This document shows, one piece after another, positions 1 to 10,439 of a stretch of 41,717 bases of DNA. The stretch's first letter is position 1; every line of letters begins with the position of its first letter. Origin of the DNA: Dimorphilus gyrociliatus (Eukaryota > Annelida > Polychaeta > Dinophilidae); assembly GCA_904063045.1 (NCBI GenBank), contig CAJFCJ010000063.1:82378-124094 (forward strand). The letters run 5' to 3'. Under the pieces are notes generated by a model. It was not told the DNA's origin. It was given only the letters and a program-made list of their open reading frames with translations, and did not search any database. The position numbers were made by a program, and so were the translations under genes.

Positions 1-45
1 ATAAATATGAATAATGAGGATCATTATCTTTGCAACAAATCATCA

Positions 46-997
46 ATTGGAGCTTTGTCAAAGGGGAAATTTGGTACCTTGATGTACTTTTAAGATTGCC
101 AATGAACCTTTCATTCAAATGTACTCCATTCATGTATTTTTGAAAAAAAATGGACAGCTTAAGCAAGTTCCTTTGCTTTTTTCTTTTCTGTCTTCTAAAA
201 AAAAGAGAGCATATAAACTACTTTTCCAGGTAAGAATTACATTCATAAATATACTTACTAATAAGCAATCATGTTAAATTTTAAGGCTGTGAAGGATTTA
301 GCTGAAAATTGTGCTCCTAAGAAAATAGTCTTAGACTATGAAAAGGCTGTTTGGAAAACTTTACAAAATATATGGCCTGATGCTGTCTTGACTGGATGTT
401 CATTTCACTGGTCTCAGGCAATATTTAGAAAAATTCAGGTTTATTGATTTCTAAAATTTTTAACAATCCAATTAATATTTTTTTTGTTTAAGGAACTTGG
501 TTATAGCAGGGAATTTAGAAAAAAGAGGGAGCTTGGGAATCCATGAGAATGATTATGTCTTTGCCATATTTGCCTCATGGCATGATTGAAAATCAATTCA
601 CTAAAATTCAAAATCAACTGACAAAGAAAATAAACTGTCTGATTTGTTGGACTATGTGTCTAATAGTTGGATAAAAAATACATTTTGGTCTCCAGAGACT
701 TGGTCTGTTTTTGATCAAAGCATAAGGACAAATAATGATCTGGAAGGTTATCATCAAAGGCTCAATAAAATTGTTGGAGAAAATGTTTCTTTTTATTTAG
801 TGATTGATGAGTTAAAGAGGGAAGCAGACATGATAAATCTGTACAAAAAGCTTTTAAGTGAGAGAAAGATAATTAGACTTCAGAGGAAGACTTATAGCCA
901 AATTCAAAAAGATCTTTTCTTAATTTGGGAAAATTTTAAAACAGGTGAAATTAATGCAAACCAGCTTCTGCAGCTTTGCTCAGAATTATATTATTGA
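46..997 (+). pseudogene. MULE transposase, decayed
   Basis: Three exons can be read. The first, to about 231, holds IWYLD with the first catalytic Asp, then TFKIANEPF and SSKKKRAY. The second (285-439) holds LDYEKAVW, with the second Asp, and the CSFHW (CxxH) motif. The third (493-997) holds the TNNDLEGYH motif with the catalytic Glu. Introns are GT-AG at 232-284 and 440-492, the same positions as in family A. Frameshifts lie just after LD (near 82), near 530-545 and near 625-640, so it cannot encode an active enzyme. Identification rests on close similarity to the better preserved copies at 5656-7631 and 28326-30301. Confidence 0.75.
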
Positions 998-1252
998 AAA
1001 TAATTGACAATACCTTGATATCAAAAAACTTTACTTGAAAACACTGGTCATTTAATTGTAAAACTTGAAAAAAGTTTGTCTTTCTTTTAAAGTTGTTTAC
1101 AAATAATCAATACACAATTTATATGGTAAACCTAAAGTTGCATATATAAAAAGTTTTCTATTAACTTGTTTTTCAATATAGATTTACATTTAAATGAAAT
1201 TTATTTTTATTTATGTTTTCTTTTAGTTCATGGATATTTAATTTTAGTTTAT

Positions 1253-1620
1253 AGACATTTTCTTTCACTGTATGGACGTTTTCTTTCACTTTATGGACGT
1301 TTTCTTTCACTTTATGGACGTTTTCTTTCACTTTATGGACGTTTTCTTTCACTTTATGGACGTTTTCTTTCACTCCATAAGGAAATATAATTCCTAAAAA
1401 ATTAAGCTAATAGGAAAAGTTAAGTGATTTTTTTTGTGAATATTTCATTTATTAATTATATGTTTAACATATTCTTTTACCAAAGGTTTACTTTTTCAAC
1501 ACATATTTATATTTAAATGAAATTTATTTTAATGGACGTTTTCTTTCAGTTCATGGACGTTTTCTTTCAGTTTATGGACGTTTTCTTTCATGGACGTTTT
1601 CTTTCATGGACGTTTTCTGT
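1253..1620. repeat. Iterated terminal motifs of MULE family C
   Basis: About six near-perfect tandem copies of a 19-20-bp unit (TATGGACGTTTTCTTTCACT) lie at 1253-1376. After about 150 bp of AT-rich spacer, five more copies with shorter spacing lie at 1533-1620. The last copy changes CTTTC to CTGTC at the element end. The arrays give long low-complexity open frames on both strands that are not genes. By analogy with other transposons with iterated ends, they may be transposase-binding sites; this is inference. Confidence 0.8.
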
Positions 1621-1626
1621 CGACCC

Positions 1627-1901
1627 CCAGGAATTGTAGCTGCCCCAGTCATCAAATGGTACTTTAAAAAGCTATTACCATCAACTTTGGCTCCACTACT
1701 TTTAATTCTCAACATTAATTCATTAATTTTTGAAAGATACTCATCTACTTCCTTGGCTCTGGCTTTGTCATTCTCATAAACCAAAATAACATTCATTGAA
1801 GTAGCATTGTGGGCTGTCGACTGCGCCATATTTGTACTTTGTTGTATTGTAATTGTAGGAATTTCTGGTTCGTCACAACTGTAATTGTCCTTTCCAATCA
1901 T
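1627..1901 (-). pseudogene. Gag-like N-terminal fragment of an LTR-type retroelement
   Basis: The reading frame starts MIGKDNYSCDEPEIPTITIQ at 1901 and stays open for about 90 residues until it runs into the end of the family C MULE. The same opening residues follow the same upstream repeat at 23799 and 14334 (diverged), and in fragments near 3262-3395 and 25028-25095. This is therefore the start of a dispersed element's first protein. The tail (EVDEYLSKINELMLRIKSSG) is helical and charged, which would suit a Gag. I do not recognise it by family, so Gag is inferred from position only. It is truncated at its 3' end. Confidence 0.5.
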
Positions 1902-2767
1902 TTACCAACTTGCCAAAGTACTGGTCCAAATAGAACCTTTAAAGTTCGTCCACAAATAGTCTAACAAAGGCAATTTCGGTAGAAATTGATTAACAAAACA
2001 CCAGTATTTCGTCCAAAGAATATGTATTGAGTAAAATGAGCTTCTAGTTCTAAACAAGCTAGTTTAAACAACTAGCTGACGGTTAGAAAACTGAACTATC
2101 AACTGTTAATTTCGTAGGGTTTATATACTCTTTTAAGGGTTGATAGTTCACAAATTTCAATGTTCACAAAAACAAAAGTAACATTTGAAGACAAAGAAAA
2201 GTTCTAAATATGGTCATGTTTTTATTGTTTTCCTCTTCTAAATAATAGTTGAATTTCGAAGGTTGGAGAGTTGCATAAGATGTAACAATTTTAGTAGGAC
2301 AAGTCCAACAATCAAGAAAACATGTAGATTGTATATTTGACCGTTTTTATATTCTACCTTAATAATGATATTCAATTGATTGAGTTAGTAAATTTAGCAT
2401 CAGCATATAAGGAGGAAGTATATCTGATTAATGCATGTTAAAAAGAACAGTATTGTGTATACAATACTGTTGAATAGTGAATATAATCTAAACTTAGAAT
2501 TTAAGCATAATTGATAATTAATTGAACTAGTTTTAGTTGGAAATCATAAATTTATGGATTAATAAATTGTAATATTAATGCTAGGTTGCAAATAGCAAAT
2601 ATTCTTTATATAATTTAATAGGTTTTATTGCTGCATAATGTGTATGCACTGCCCTATGCGAAACTAGGTCACTACTGCTTATCTTTATCAGTGCTATCTG
2701 CATAGTACAATACTGGTTCAATACTACTTCTCTATTGTAGAATATAGCTGACGAATGTATGTGTACA
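1902..2767 (-). repeat. LTR-like repeat, copy 1
   Basis: An approximately 0.87-kb repeat that begins TGTACACATACATTC (read on the minus strand from 2767) and runs to the gag-like start at 1901. It is closely matched, in opposite orientation, by 22963-23798. Both carry a TATATAAA box about 230 bp before the protein start. The TG start, internal promoter and position before a protein start suit a 5' LTR plus leader. No tRNA primer-binding site was recognised, so the LTR/leader boundary is unknown. Confidence 0.6.
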
Positions 2768-2796
2768 CTCTGAAAACAAGTTAAAAAGAATGTTTA

Positions 2797-3237
2797 TATT
2801 TGGGTGATTTGCTCAGAGAATGTACATCATTAAAATCCTATAGTCAAAATGGTTTGAAAATTTCAGGTAAAGGTTTTGAGAGAATATGTCATGGTCTAAA
2901 ATCTTCATCAAAATCTCTTGAATTGATCAATTTTTTGTTCTTTAAATATCAAATTAACCAATCACAAGAATATCTATTTGGAAAACTTGCTTTTGAAGTG
3001 CACTGACTTACAGAAAATCTATGTATCTCGTAGTTGTATTGCTATTCTTATAGCTGTTGGTTTGAAATCCTTAATTCATCAGCCATTGATCAATGATGTA
3101 TATTATGGTGATAAATTTTCAGAGTTAAAATTAGCTTTTCGCGTAAAATGTTTTGTGGATTTAGGAAGAATTTGTAACTTTTTCGAATTATCAGCAGAAA
3201 CTCTGACATCAGTATATATATCTACAAACTTTTGAAA
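2797..3237 (+). pseudogene. LRR protein fragment (relative of the RING-LRR family)
   Basis: Two overlapping frames read as ribonuclease-inhibitor-like leucine-rich repeats: DLLRECTSLKSY, ICHGLKSSSKSLELI, then LLLKCTDLQKIY. The same motifs (LLKEC-SL, ICEGL-SSS-TL) fill the RING-LRR pseudogene at 17928-21023. A one-base frameshift near 2980, in CTATTTGG, separates the two frames. No start, RING or complete repeat array is present. The fragment lies between two minus-strand pieces of the LTR-like element (1627-2767 and 3262-3395). It is a non-functional relic. Confidence 0.6.
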
Positions 3238-3261
3238 TTATTTTTCAAGTTTAATTAATCA

Positions 3262-3395
3262 TTAAAGTATTTGTACTTTGTTGTATTGTAATTATTGAAA
3301 CTTGTAGTTCATCACAATCCAATTCGTCCTCTCCAAATCATTTAACAATTTGCCAAAGTACTCACACAAATAGAATGATGCTTTGTCATCCAATA
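3262..3395 (-). repeat. LTR-like/gag-like fragment
   Basis: A minus-strand piece matching the leader (TTCTATTTGTGTGAGTACTT) and the first codons of the gag-like frame, broken by substitutions and stops. With copy 1 to its left it brackets the LRR fragment, suggesting two insertions of the same element in the same orientation. Confidence 0.55.
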
Positions 3396-3489
3396 GATTA
3401 TCCTATATATCAAAATTTTTCTTCTGGCTCTCAGCATATGTCTTCTTTGATGTCTGTAGATCCTTTTCTCTGATAGTAATTTTTCGGGG

Positions 3490-3610
3490 TCGACAGAAAA
3501 CGTTCACAAATGTGAAATTTGAAGGCTAGGTTTTAGATTGAAATAAGGTTAGAAGGAAGAATACAGCAACTGATTTCTACTTAGGAGGCTCTCCTCTTAG
3601 GATCAGAGCT
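3490..3610. mobile_element. MITE relic with GACAGAAAAC end (one end only)
   Basis: It begins GACAGAAAACGTTCACAAAT and matches the inverted right half of the complete 200-bp MITE at 23931-24129 (shared stretches include ACAGCAACTGATTT and CTTAGGAGG). The other end is missing. Confidence 0.6.
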
Positions 3611-3766
3611 AAAAATGTATAGCTGCATTTACTTCTCACACTGTTTTTAAAAGAGGAACTGGTGATAAAATTTCAAGATCAAGCCTCATTTTAAGAATCT
3701 ACTTTGAAAATTGTTTCAAAGAAAGGAGACAAAGTTTCTTTTAGTTATTCTAATTTTTCCAATTAT

Positions 3767-4603
3767 TTATCTTGCACAAGTTATCTTTTTGAGAAGATTT
3801 GTGTAAAATTTCCTGCTTTGGATTCTTACTGATGGTTTTGTATAACCATGAACAAGTGGATTTATTGTTGAATTTGAAAGAACAATTGCTGATATTGAAT
3901 TTGTAATTATCTGAAGTTTTGGTCCCAATTGAGTGTATCCTTCATTCAATCTATAATAATTAACAATTGACATTACAACTGGCACAGTCCATAAAAGCCA
4001 ATTGAATATTAATAAATAGGTTATGACTCTAATGCTAGTCCCTTCGGTTTCATATTTTTAACATTTGACACATCTGAAATTGCTCTTCTGTGTTTCCTTA
4101 CTGCTCTTAATATTGGTATATAGAAAAATAAACTGGCAGTGGTATTAGGAAGAATAACAATTAGTCCCCAAAAGTATAAATACGAGAATGAAAAGACAGT
4201 ATGAATGTCACATATAAAAGTAACATTTGATTTTAAAACACTGCTATATTTATTCCAGCCCATAACCGGAAGTGAGTTGACAATTATACTGATTAGCCAG
4301 ACAATGGCAAGTAAAACAAAAGCCGTCTTTCTTGTCCATAGTTTATGAAATTTAAAAGGATTTTTGATTGCTATAAATTTTTCAAATATAATGAGCGTTA
4401 CAGTGAATGATGATGCTGCAACAATCAAAAAGACCATTTGACTTGAAATGAGGCAAAGGTAATAGTTTTTTTGACTATTTTCCAAAAGAAAGACACAAGT
4501 GATAGTTATTGAATATAAAATATCAGTAACAGTCAATACAGTCACACCAAAATTTTTCAATTTCCACATGTCTTTAGTAATTATACCAATTAGGATTAAA
4601 TTA
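3767..4603 (-). pseudogene. Class A (rhodopsin-like) GPCR, one frameshift
   Basis: A seven-helix receptor exon read on the minus strand. It opens inside TM1 (LILIGIITKD) after an acceptor at 4604-4605. TM2 follows (LTVTDILYSI), then TM3 with EKFIAI in place of DRY, TM4 (IVWLISIIVNSLP), TM5, TM6 (FNWLLWTVPVV, a W-x-P motif) and TM7 (NPLVHGY for NPxxY). It ends with a short basic tail at 3767. A one-base shift near 4025-4040, in the third intracellular loop, separates TM1-5 from TM6-7; without it the frame is continuous. No splice sites there would rescue it. It is either a recent pseudogene or a sequence error. The first exon, with the N-terminus, was not found. The ligand is unknown. Confidence 0.75.
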
Positions 4604-5406
4604 CTATTTTAAAAACAAACCAACAATTTGATTACAGTACATCAATGATAATATAATAGTTTTAGCATTCAGCATCCTTGATGCTGTAAAGAGTAATAAA
4701 TACATTGGAGATAGACCTAATAAATTATGTACAAGAAAAAAATTAACTTTCTTCAGGTAAAATCTAAAGCTTATTCATATAAAAAAAAGTACCATTAACA
4801 AAATTTATTGTATCCCCAATTAGTAATAGAAATATGCTTGTATATAGGCCCAATTGAACATTTTATGACAACTGTACTATTTCATTAATGAAATGGTGCA
4901 GTAAGTAAATTTTTAATAGTTACCATTAACTTCAATTCTTATTTCAGTGGAGTAGAAACTCTACCCAACTGTCCCCTAACAGCATCATTGGTTAATTATT
5001 TATATGTATTACTTAGAACCTAACGAGATATAAAACTGTCATTGACTATGCATTTATCATAATTAATATCACTGTAAAGCATTTATATTCTTCTCTTTTG
5101 TCTTCCAAAATAGTAAAATCATCAGTATTTTCACTTAAATGCAATTAGACAGTAAAAATTTCATCAGAAATTCACTTAGATGCAAGTTTTAAATTGAAAA
5201 AAGAAATACAGATTTCATGAAAACATTCAATCAGACAGCAACTTTACAGCAATGTTTATTTCAATTGACATTGATAGCATGATAATAAAGGGGGAAAAGT
5301 GGAAAGAAGCCATGAAGAATGTTGGTTGATTAATGTTAATGATGTTTTAAAACCATTCAAAATATCAAATTATCTGTAAAAAGCAATGCTTGTTTCTTAA
5401 AAAATG
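4604..5406. other. Non-coding stretch
   Basis: AT-rich DNA with no convincing gene. A minus-strand open frame of about 45 residues at 4620-4760 is hydrophobic (LSPMYLLLFTAS) and could be an upstream GPCR exon, but nothing confirms it. Confidence 0.4.
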
Positions 5407-5411
5407 AATAC

Positions 5412-5520
5412 GACAGAAAACGGCCCCAACAGAAAACGGACCCAACAGAAAACGGCCTCAACTTGAACAGAAAACGGCCCCAACTGGAACAGAAAACGGC
5501 CCCAACTGAGACAGAAAACA
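5412..5520. repeat. Left iterated end of MULE A copy 1
   Basis: Six copies of ACAGAAAACGGCCCCAAC or close variants, separated by 0-4 bases (spacers CTTGA, CTGGA, CTGAG). The mirror array of four copies is at 7828-7896. Copy 2 has six left and five right copies with different spacers, so the arrays change length between near-identical elements. Confidence 0.85.
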
Positions 5521-5655
5521 GCCACAGGATTCTTCAACCTAAAATATATAAAACAAGAAATGAATTAAATTTTGAAAGTGTGTTTATTTGAAGAGTTGAA
5601 TACATTATGAGACTACAACTTAAAAGATCATGCAATTAAACAACAATTGATTTAT

Positions 5656-7631
5656 TTATTGAGCTACTAAATAAAGTTCAGAACACTTTACTAGAACTTG
5701 TGATGAAGTAATCTCATGCTTTTCAAATCTTTCCCAAATTGAAAATATTTTATTTTGCAGGTTCTTATAAAGCTTTCTTTGGTATCTTAATATCTTCTTT
5801 TCTGATAACATTCTTTGATATGCTGCTATAAGGTCTGCTTCCCTTTTCAATTCATCTATCACAGAATAAAATGAAACATTCACTCCAACATTTCCATTCA
5901 ACCTATTGTGAAATCCCTCAACATCATTATTTGTTCTGATTGCACATTGATAGATAGACCAACATTTTGGTGACCAAACATCATTCAAAATCCAAGTTCT
6001 TTCAAAATAATCAATAAAATCAGCAAGTTTATCAATTGATTTAAGGTAATCCTTAATTTTAATAAACTCTATTGGAATAATGTGAGATGGAAGGAATGGC
6101 AAAGCCATTAGCTGTCTCATTTCAAACCATTGTCCATTTTTTTTGTTGAAGTCTGATGAATAACCAAGCTCCTAAAAAAACAAAATTAAAAATGACTCCA
6201 GTTTGAGTTTTAGGTTGAATAATACCTGAATTTTTCTATAAACTGCTTGATTCTAATGGAATAAGCATCCTGACAGATTTACATTTTCCCAATGATTTAA
6301 TACAGCTTTCCAAACAGCTTTTTCAAAATCCATAACTATCTTTTTTGGTTCCTTATATTGTAGCAGTTGATTAATGCACTTAAAAACAGTGAAATGAATA
6401 TTAAATGCATTTCAGAGAAAATTTCAAGTTGAACTACCTTGAATAACAGATTATATGCTTTTTTCTTTTTTGATGACATGAATGCATATAGAAGAGGAAC
6501 CTGTTTTAATTCACCTTCGTTTTTGAGGAATGAGTGAAATGAAAATAACTGTGTAAATGGGTCCTTAACAATCTTGAAAGTTCCATCTAAGTACCAGACT
6601 TTTGACACTGCAAGTAAGCTAAGTTGTTTTGAAGTGGAAAAAATAATCACTCTTTCATTTTTTTCAAGGACATCTTCCTTTAAGAAATCATCAGGAATGA
6701 AGCAATTATTAATAAGAAAGTTTCTTCCAATAGGTTCATTGGGACGATTTTTTCTTCTATGGTAATTTATCATTTCTTTGCAATTTTCAACTTTTACAAT
6801 ATTTCCCATATTTGCAAAAGGAAGCAGAACATTTTCAGCTATTTGTTTTCCACTAACATTGGTGTCAGTCTTTCCTTTTTGTTTTGCTGTCACTTTCATT
6901 TCAATAATTTGTTTTAAATTTTTTTTGGGGGGGTGAATATGATATTTAGACCCCAAAGAGAAGTTATTATTTCTTTGAACAACACTGGCAGGACATTTCA
7001 TTTTCTTGCTTCTAACTCCACATCTCCAAATTATGGAAGTCTTGTCTTTTCTTTTGACAACAAATGAGTGACCATTAGATACAAGTAATTCTTTGCCTTT
7101 TTGACTTCCTGTAGGGAATATTCTGAATTTACCATTGCTGTCATAGTTCACCTCTGGTATACTTTCAAAGGACTCCTCCATATTGATATCATTCTCATTC
7201 AAATGTAATGTATTTCCATGCAGAGGGCTGCTTTCACTAAGATTATCAACAAGCCTGTACTCTGAATCACAATTCAGTGTTTCAATAAGGGTAACCACTT
7301 CTTCATGATCAACATCCATTATTATATTTTGCACATCTATCTCTTCTCTTGAATGATTTAGATCTATATTTTCAGCATTTGAGACTTTATTGGTAGATTT
7401 ATCTTGTAAAATTTCATCACATTTGCTCAGAATAATTCTGATTCTTTTTTTATCAACACTTGAACATATAGAACATAATCCATCTACAAAAGAAAGAGCT
7501 TAGTTTACATTAAAATCAATTTGGATCTTACCTGATAAACAAGCCCAATGGACTTTATGATGACAAAGTGAACAAACACCTTGCTTCAGCTTATTAATCT
7601 TTTTCTTACATCCAAAACAATATGGTAGCAT
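5656..7631 (-). pseudogene. MULE transposase with PHD-like and FLYWCH zinc fingers; one stop codon
   Basis: Four exons (7631-7532, 7483-6438, 6378-6226, 6171-5656) join in phase into 605 codons. Order: a PHD-like finger (CFGC, CSLC, H-x2-C, then CSIC across the first intron); an acidic linker; a FLYWCH finger (residues about 155-205, IIWRC and HIHPP); and the DDE core with YLDGTF, MDFEKAVW and TNNDVEGFH as the three catalytic acidic sites, plus the CLFH (CxxH) motif. The only defect is TAG at 6253-6255, immediately after CLFH, where relatives have Trp (CSFHW in family C). Copy 2 has the same stop. The enzyme would cut and paste the element. It is probably inactive unless the stop is read through. 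Confidence 0.85.
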
Positions 7632-8078
7632 TGTGGCAAAAATCTCCTTTGAGCTGCTTTAACCTATTGGCAGGAATTTAAAAATAGTGCAAAATATTCA
7701 ACCTCTTAGGAAAAACTGGTGGACAATTTAATATTTTTTCATCCAATATTTACTAACTAATAGAAAAAAATTTTAAATTAACTTATTCTATTCAATTTAT
7801 GAGTATTGTATATTTTGAAATTTTGTGGCTGTTTTCTGTCTCAGTTGGGGCCGTTTTCTGTTGGGTCCGTTTTCTGTTGGGGCCGTTTTCTGTTGATCCC
7901 TGATACATAGGCTCATATGAAACTTCAATTGTTTATCTCACATTCTACCCTGTTGCACTAACTCTTTATGTTCTCTGATTGAAAAGGAAGTGCCCTATTT
8001 TTTTGAAATATCTTTTCATTGATAATTGAAATTTATTTTAAAGGGGTAAAGATTTTGTTAAAAGTCAACCAAAAACAA

Positions 8079-8691
8079 TTATAGAAATGTACAGTAAGCT
8101 AAATGGCCAGATATTGCTTTGGTAAGAGATGTTTTTATTTCTATAGAAAATCCTTTCTTTTGAGATGATCCATCAGTTTTGAGTACAATTCTTATATCAT
8201 TAACTATTGGTTCTGTATAGACATCCTCCACAGAGTAGTAATGGTGATTAAAAAATCCTTCAAATTTAAAGGAGGGACCTAAAAAATATAAGATAAAAAG
8301 TTAAAAATTCAATGGATATATTTCTTTGTTTTTTTACAGACCATTTGAATTGATAATAGACAATTCATTTCCACATAATTTAGCAGAATTTGAGTTCTGT
8401 GTTATTAAATGAGAATCTTGTTGACAATTTGGTGAATACTCCACACCAAACTTAACAAATCTCTCAAAAAAATACTGAATATAAAGGGAAAAATATAACA
8501 TAGTCAATATTTAACAAAGTGAAGAGAAAACTTGAATTTCTTACCATTTTACATCTTGCATAATGTCTTAATATTAAACTGGTATTTTTTATACTTTGAT
8601 AAGGCTCAAGAGATTTAATAACTATCCTTTCACTCTCACATGACAACTGATAAACTTTATTCTCGTAATCTTTGAATCCAATTGTATACAA
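8079..8691 (-). CDS. CUB-domain protein, 5' end not found
   Basis: Three minus-strand exons join in phase: 8691-8545, 8474-8342 and 8278-8079, with GTAAGA and GTCTGT donors and AG acceptors, ending in TAA at 8079-8081. The middle holds CQQDSHLITQ, AKLCGNELSI, and the last exon DIRIVLKTDGSSQKKGFSIEI. This is the C-terminal half of a CUB domain (Cys-Gly, then a strand, then GF before the last strand). Such domains are extracellular and bind proteins or glycans. Exon 1 has no ATG, so a signal-peptide exon lies further right or is lost. The gene ends 179 bp from MULE A copy 1. The family is fairly sure, the boundaries less so. Confidence 0.6.
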
Positions 8692-8702
8692 TTGTATACA
8701 AT
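8681..8702. repeat. Tandem palindrome ATTGTATACA x2
   Basis: Two exact copies of ATTGTATACA, each containing TTGTATACAA across the joint, at the 5' edge of the CUB exon. It may be a small duplication or a footprint of an excised element. Confidence 0.5.
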
Positions 8703-9012
8703 TTTCTCTTTTTTATTATCATAATTGGTTTTGGTAATTTTGTTTTTATTTCAATAAAATATGACCTACTGCCTAAAAATGGAGAAAAAGAGATTACTGG
8801 AACCACTAACCTTCACATAAGAAAAAGTTTAATTCAACCCTTCTCGATGGCACTTAATAAATTTTGAAGAGTGAAACCTTAATTAACCTTGTACCCAACC
8901 AAATAACTAATTCTGGTGTCAAACTGCATGAGTACACAGATTTTCATATCAAAATTATAAAAAAAACATTATTGCATGATAAAGGAATTTATTCTACTTG
9001 AAGCAAAACAAA

Positions 9013-9145
9013 AAAATGGATTTCATTCCTGATGATTTCTTAAAAAATGACATTTATGAAAACAGCAATAGAATCCTTAATTTTGTCAAAATTATTTGTT
9101 ATAGATAGAACTTTCAAGATTGTGAAAGATCCACTCACAAAAGAA
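9013..9145 (+). pseudogene. MULE transposase relic
   Basis: A plus-strand fragment reading FIPDDFLKNDIYENSNRI and, after a frameshift, DRTFKIVKDPLTK. It matches the family A region from FIPDDFLK to the first catalytic Asp (DGTFKIVKDPFT). About 25 residues are missing between the two blocks. It is an old, opposite-strand relic with no ends left. Confidence 0.65.
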
Positions 9146-9149
9146 ATTC

Positions 9150-9420
9150 TTTAAGGGGTATTTCTGTGCTTCCCAATGGTGATTGATTTAAGAATGCTTG
9201 GATCAATGGTAAGTTTGTAAATGAGTTGTTGATAGCCTGTTAAAAATGAACATTTTGAAGATTTTTTGGGTAAGATTTTGGGTGGGGAATGGGTTATTAA
9301 AAATATGCGAGCAATTGATTTGTAATTAGGTGGGTCCAAACTAAGGTTAGGAAGAATGAAGTTCTTAAAACTGGATCCAGGGCTGGGTTAGGGTGAAACC
9401 TCAAAACTGTCTGAATTTTT
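9150..9420. mobile_element. Diverged MITE relic
   Basis: It contains GATTTGTAATTAGGTGGGTCC and GGGCTGGGTTAGGGTGAAA, both recognisable in the MITEs at 21935-22130 and 23931-24129. Clear terminal repeats are not visible. Confidence 0.4.
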
Positions 9421-9722
9421 TACACCTCCATTTGCATTTGGTTGTGAATCTGGCAGTATAATTCAACAGATTTTTTGTGAGTTAATGAGAACAAGAATCC
9501 TTACAGTTATATTACATTCTTAATAAATTAAATAGCATATTTATAGAACTACCTGTAAATCTTTGTTTAGGCTTGACACTCTCAATTCTGCATTATTAAT
9601 CCTATTAATAAGACTAAAGAAGTTCTGACTGACTTAGTGTTGTTATTATTGAAAAATGAGTTAATGAAAAGAATTCAATTGAAATTACACTGATAATCCC
9701 CTAATCAGAATACAATCTTGCT

Positions 9723-10256
9723 TTAAATATATGGTAAAGCACCATACTTTTCTAAAAATAATAAATTACAACATTGATTTGTGTTAAAAAATTTCAAGCT
9801 TTTTTTATTTGAAAATATTATTTCAAATGCTGAAAAGTTTGATATAAAACTTTTACTATTCAATTTTCTTGAATTTGATGATTTTTGTATTAATCTTTTA
9901 ACAACTTCGCCAAATGACTGAATATCATCAGAACCTAATTTTGTATCACAGTTACAAAATTTTTTTATTAACAGTATACACTTTTTTTTATTGCCTTCCA
10001 AATCCTTTTTTTTTAAAGAAAAGATTCTTTTTTTAAATAAGAAAAGACTGTAATAAATCTTCACCTGAAATGTTATTGTATCAAATGATATATCCTTATT
10101 ACATGACGATTTGGAATTATGACAAAATATAATTGCTGTTATTAAAGATTTTGCCATAATTAAAATATTTTTATTATTAACTATTTTAGGATCATTTTGA
10201 TTCATAGCAGAAAGTGGTAATGCTTCTCTGTCATATGATAAAAAATGGTAATTCAT
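9723..10256 (-). CDS. Kinase-like (probable pseudokinase) exon, possible tail of the adjacent GPCR
   Basis: A long minus-strand open frame of 177 residues. Two stretches resemble the C-lobe of protein kinases: MAKSLITAIIFCHNSKSSCNKDIS, where the catalytic HRD would be NKD, and SDDIQSFGEVVKRLI, matching the helix-F D-x-x-SFG motif. No DFG or APE is visible, so if it is a kinase it is inactive. It lies 184 bp downstream of a GPCR exon on the same strand that ends at a good splice donor, so it may form that receptor's cytoplasmic tail. No connecting exon with an N-lobe was found. It could instead be a separate degenerate gene. Confidence 0.4.
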   Translation of the reverse strand: MNYHFLSYDREALPLSAMNQNDPKIVNNKNILIMAKSLITAIIFCHNSKSSCNKDISFDTITFQVKIYYSLFLFKKRIFSLKKKDLEGNKKKCILLIKKFCNCDTKLGSDDIQSFGEVVKRLIQKSSNSRKLNSKSFISNFSAFEIIFSNKKSLKFFNTNQCCNLLFLEKYGALPYI

Positions 10257-10439
10257 TTTATTACTGAATTTAAAATCTGTTTTTTTTTACATATTGAGAT
10301 TATTAATGAAGATATATTTTTATTTATTACTTTTTTCAAATTCTTTTTGTTTTGAAGCTGCAATATTTTTAGCTCTGCAGAATTTTTTTAAAAATTTTTA
10401 AGTATATTATTTTAAATTGTAGTAGGCCTTTAGTCTTAC

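Larger units (their letters stand above)
1..1626 (+). mobile_element. MULE transposon, family C, right part (cut by window start)
   Basis: This is the right part of a Mutator-like (MULE) DNA transposon. It holds a decayed transposase (about 46-997), a non-coding stretch, and two arrays of a short motif (GGACGTTTTCTTTCA and variants) at 1253-1376 and 1533-1620. It ends in TTTTCTGTCGACCCCC near 1626. The end motif, read inwards as GACAGAAAACGTCC, resembles the iterated ends of the two family A MULEs further right. The left end lies outside the window. The right boundary is inferred from where the iterated motif stops and gag-like coding sequence begins. Confidence 0.7.
5407..7900 (-). mobile_element. 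MULE transposon, family A, copy 1
   Basis: A complete 2.49-kb Mutator-like element with a four-exon transposase on the minus strand. The left end is AATACGACAGAAAACGGCCC; the right end, read inwards, is GGGATCAACAGAAAACGGCC. Both ends hold several copies of CAGAAAACGGCCCCAA (six left, four right). A near-identical element lies at 28077-30591; comparing the two sets the boundaries. The 10-bp flanks differ (TTAAAAAATG left, TGATACATAG right), so there is no proper target-site duplication at this copy. The right flank instead equals the left flank of copy 2. Confidence 0.85.

Noticed and set aside
1166-1390. Open frames of a repeated LYGRFLS / KVKENVH unit on both strands
   Set aside because: They are translations of the iterated MULE end motif; both strands are open only because the unit length keeps phase.
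6574-6765. Plus-strand open frames inside the MULE copies (also 29244-29435)
   Set aside because: They lie antisense to the well supported transposase and show no domain.
8682-8867. Plus-strand frame with a hydrophobic GFGNFVFIS stretch like a GPCR TM1
   Set aside because: It overlaps the 5' edge of the CUB exon, lacks any following helix or splice partner, and poly-T DNA often encodes such hydrophobic runs.
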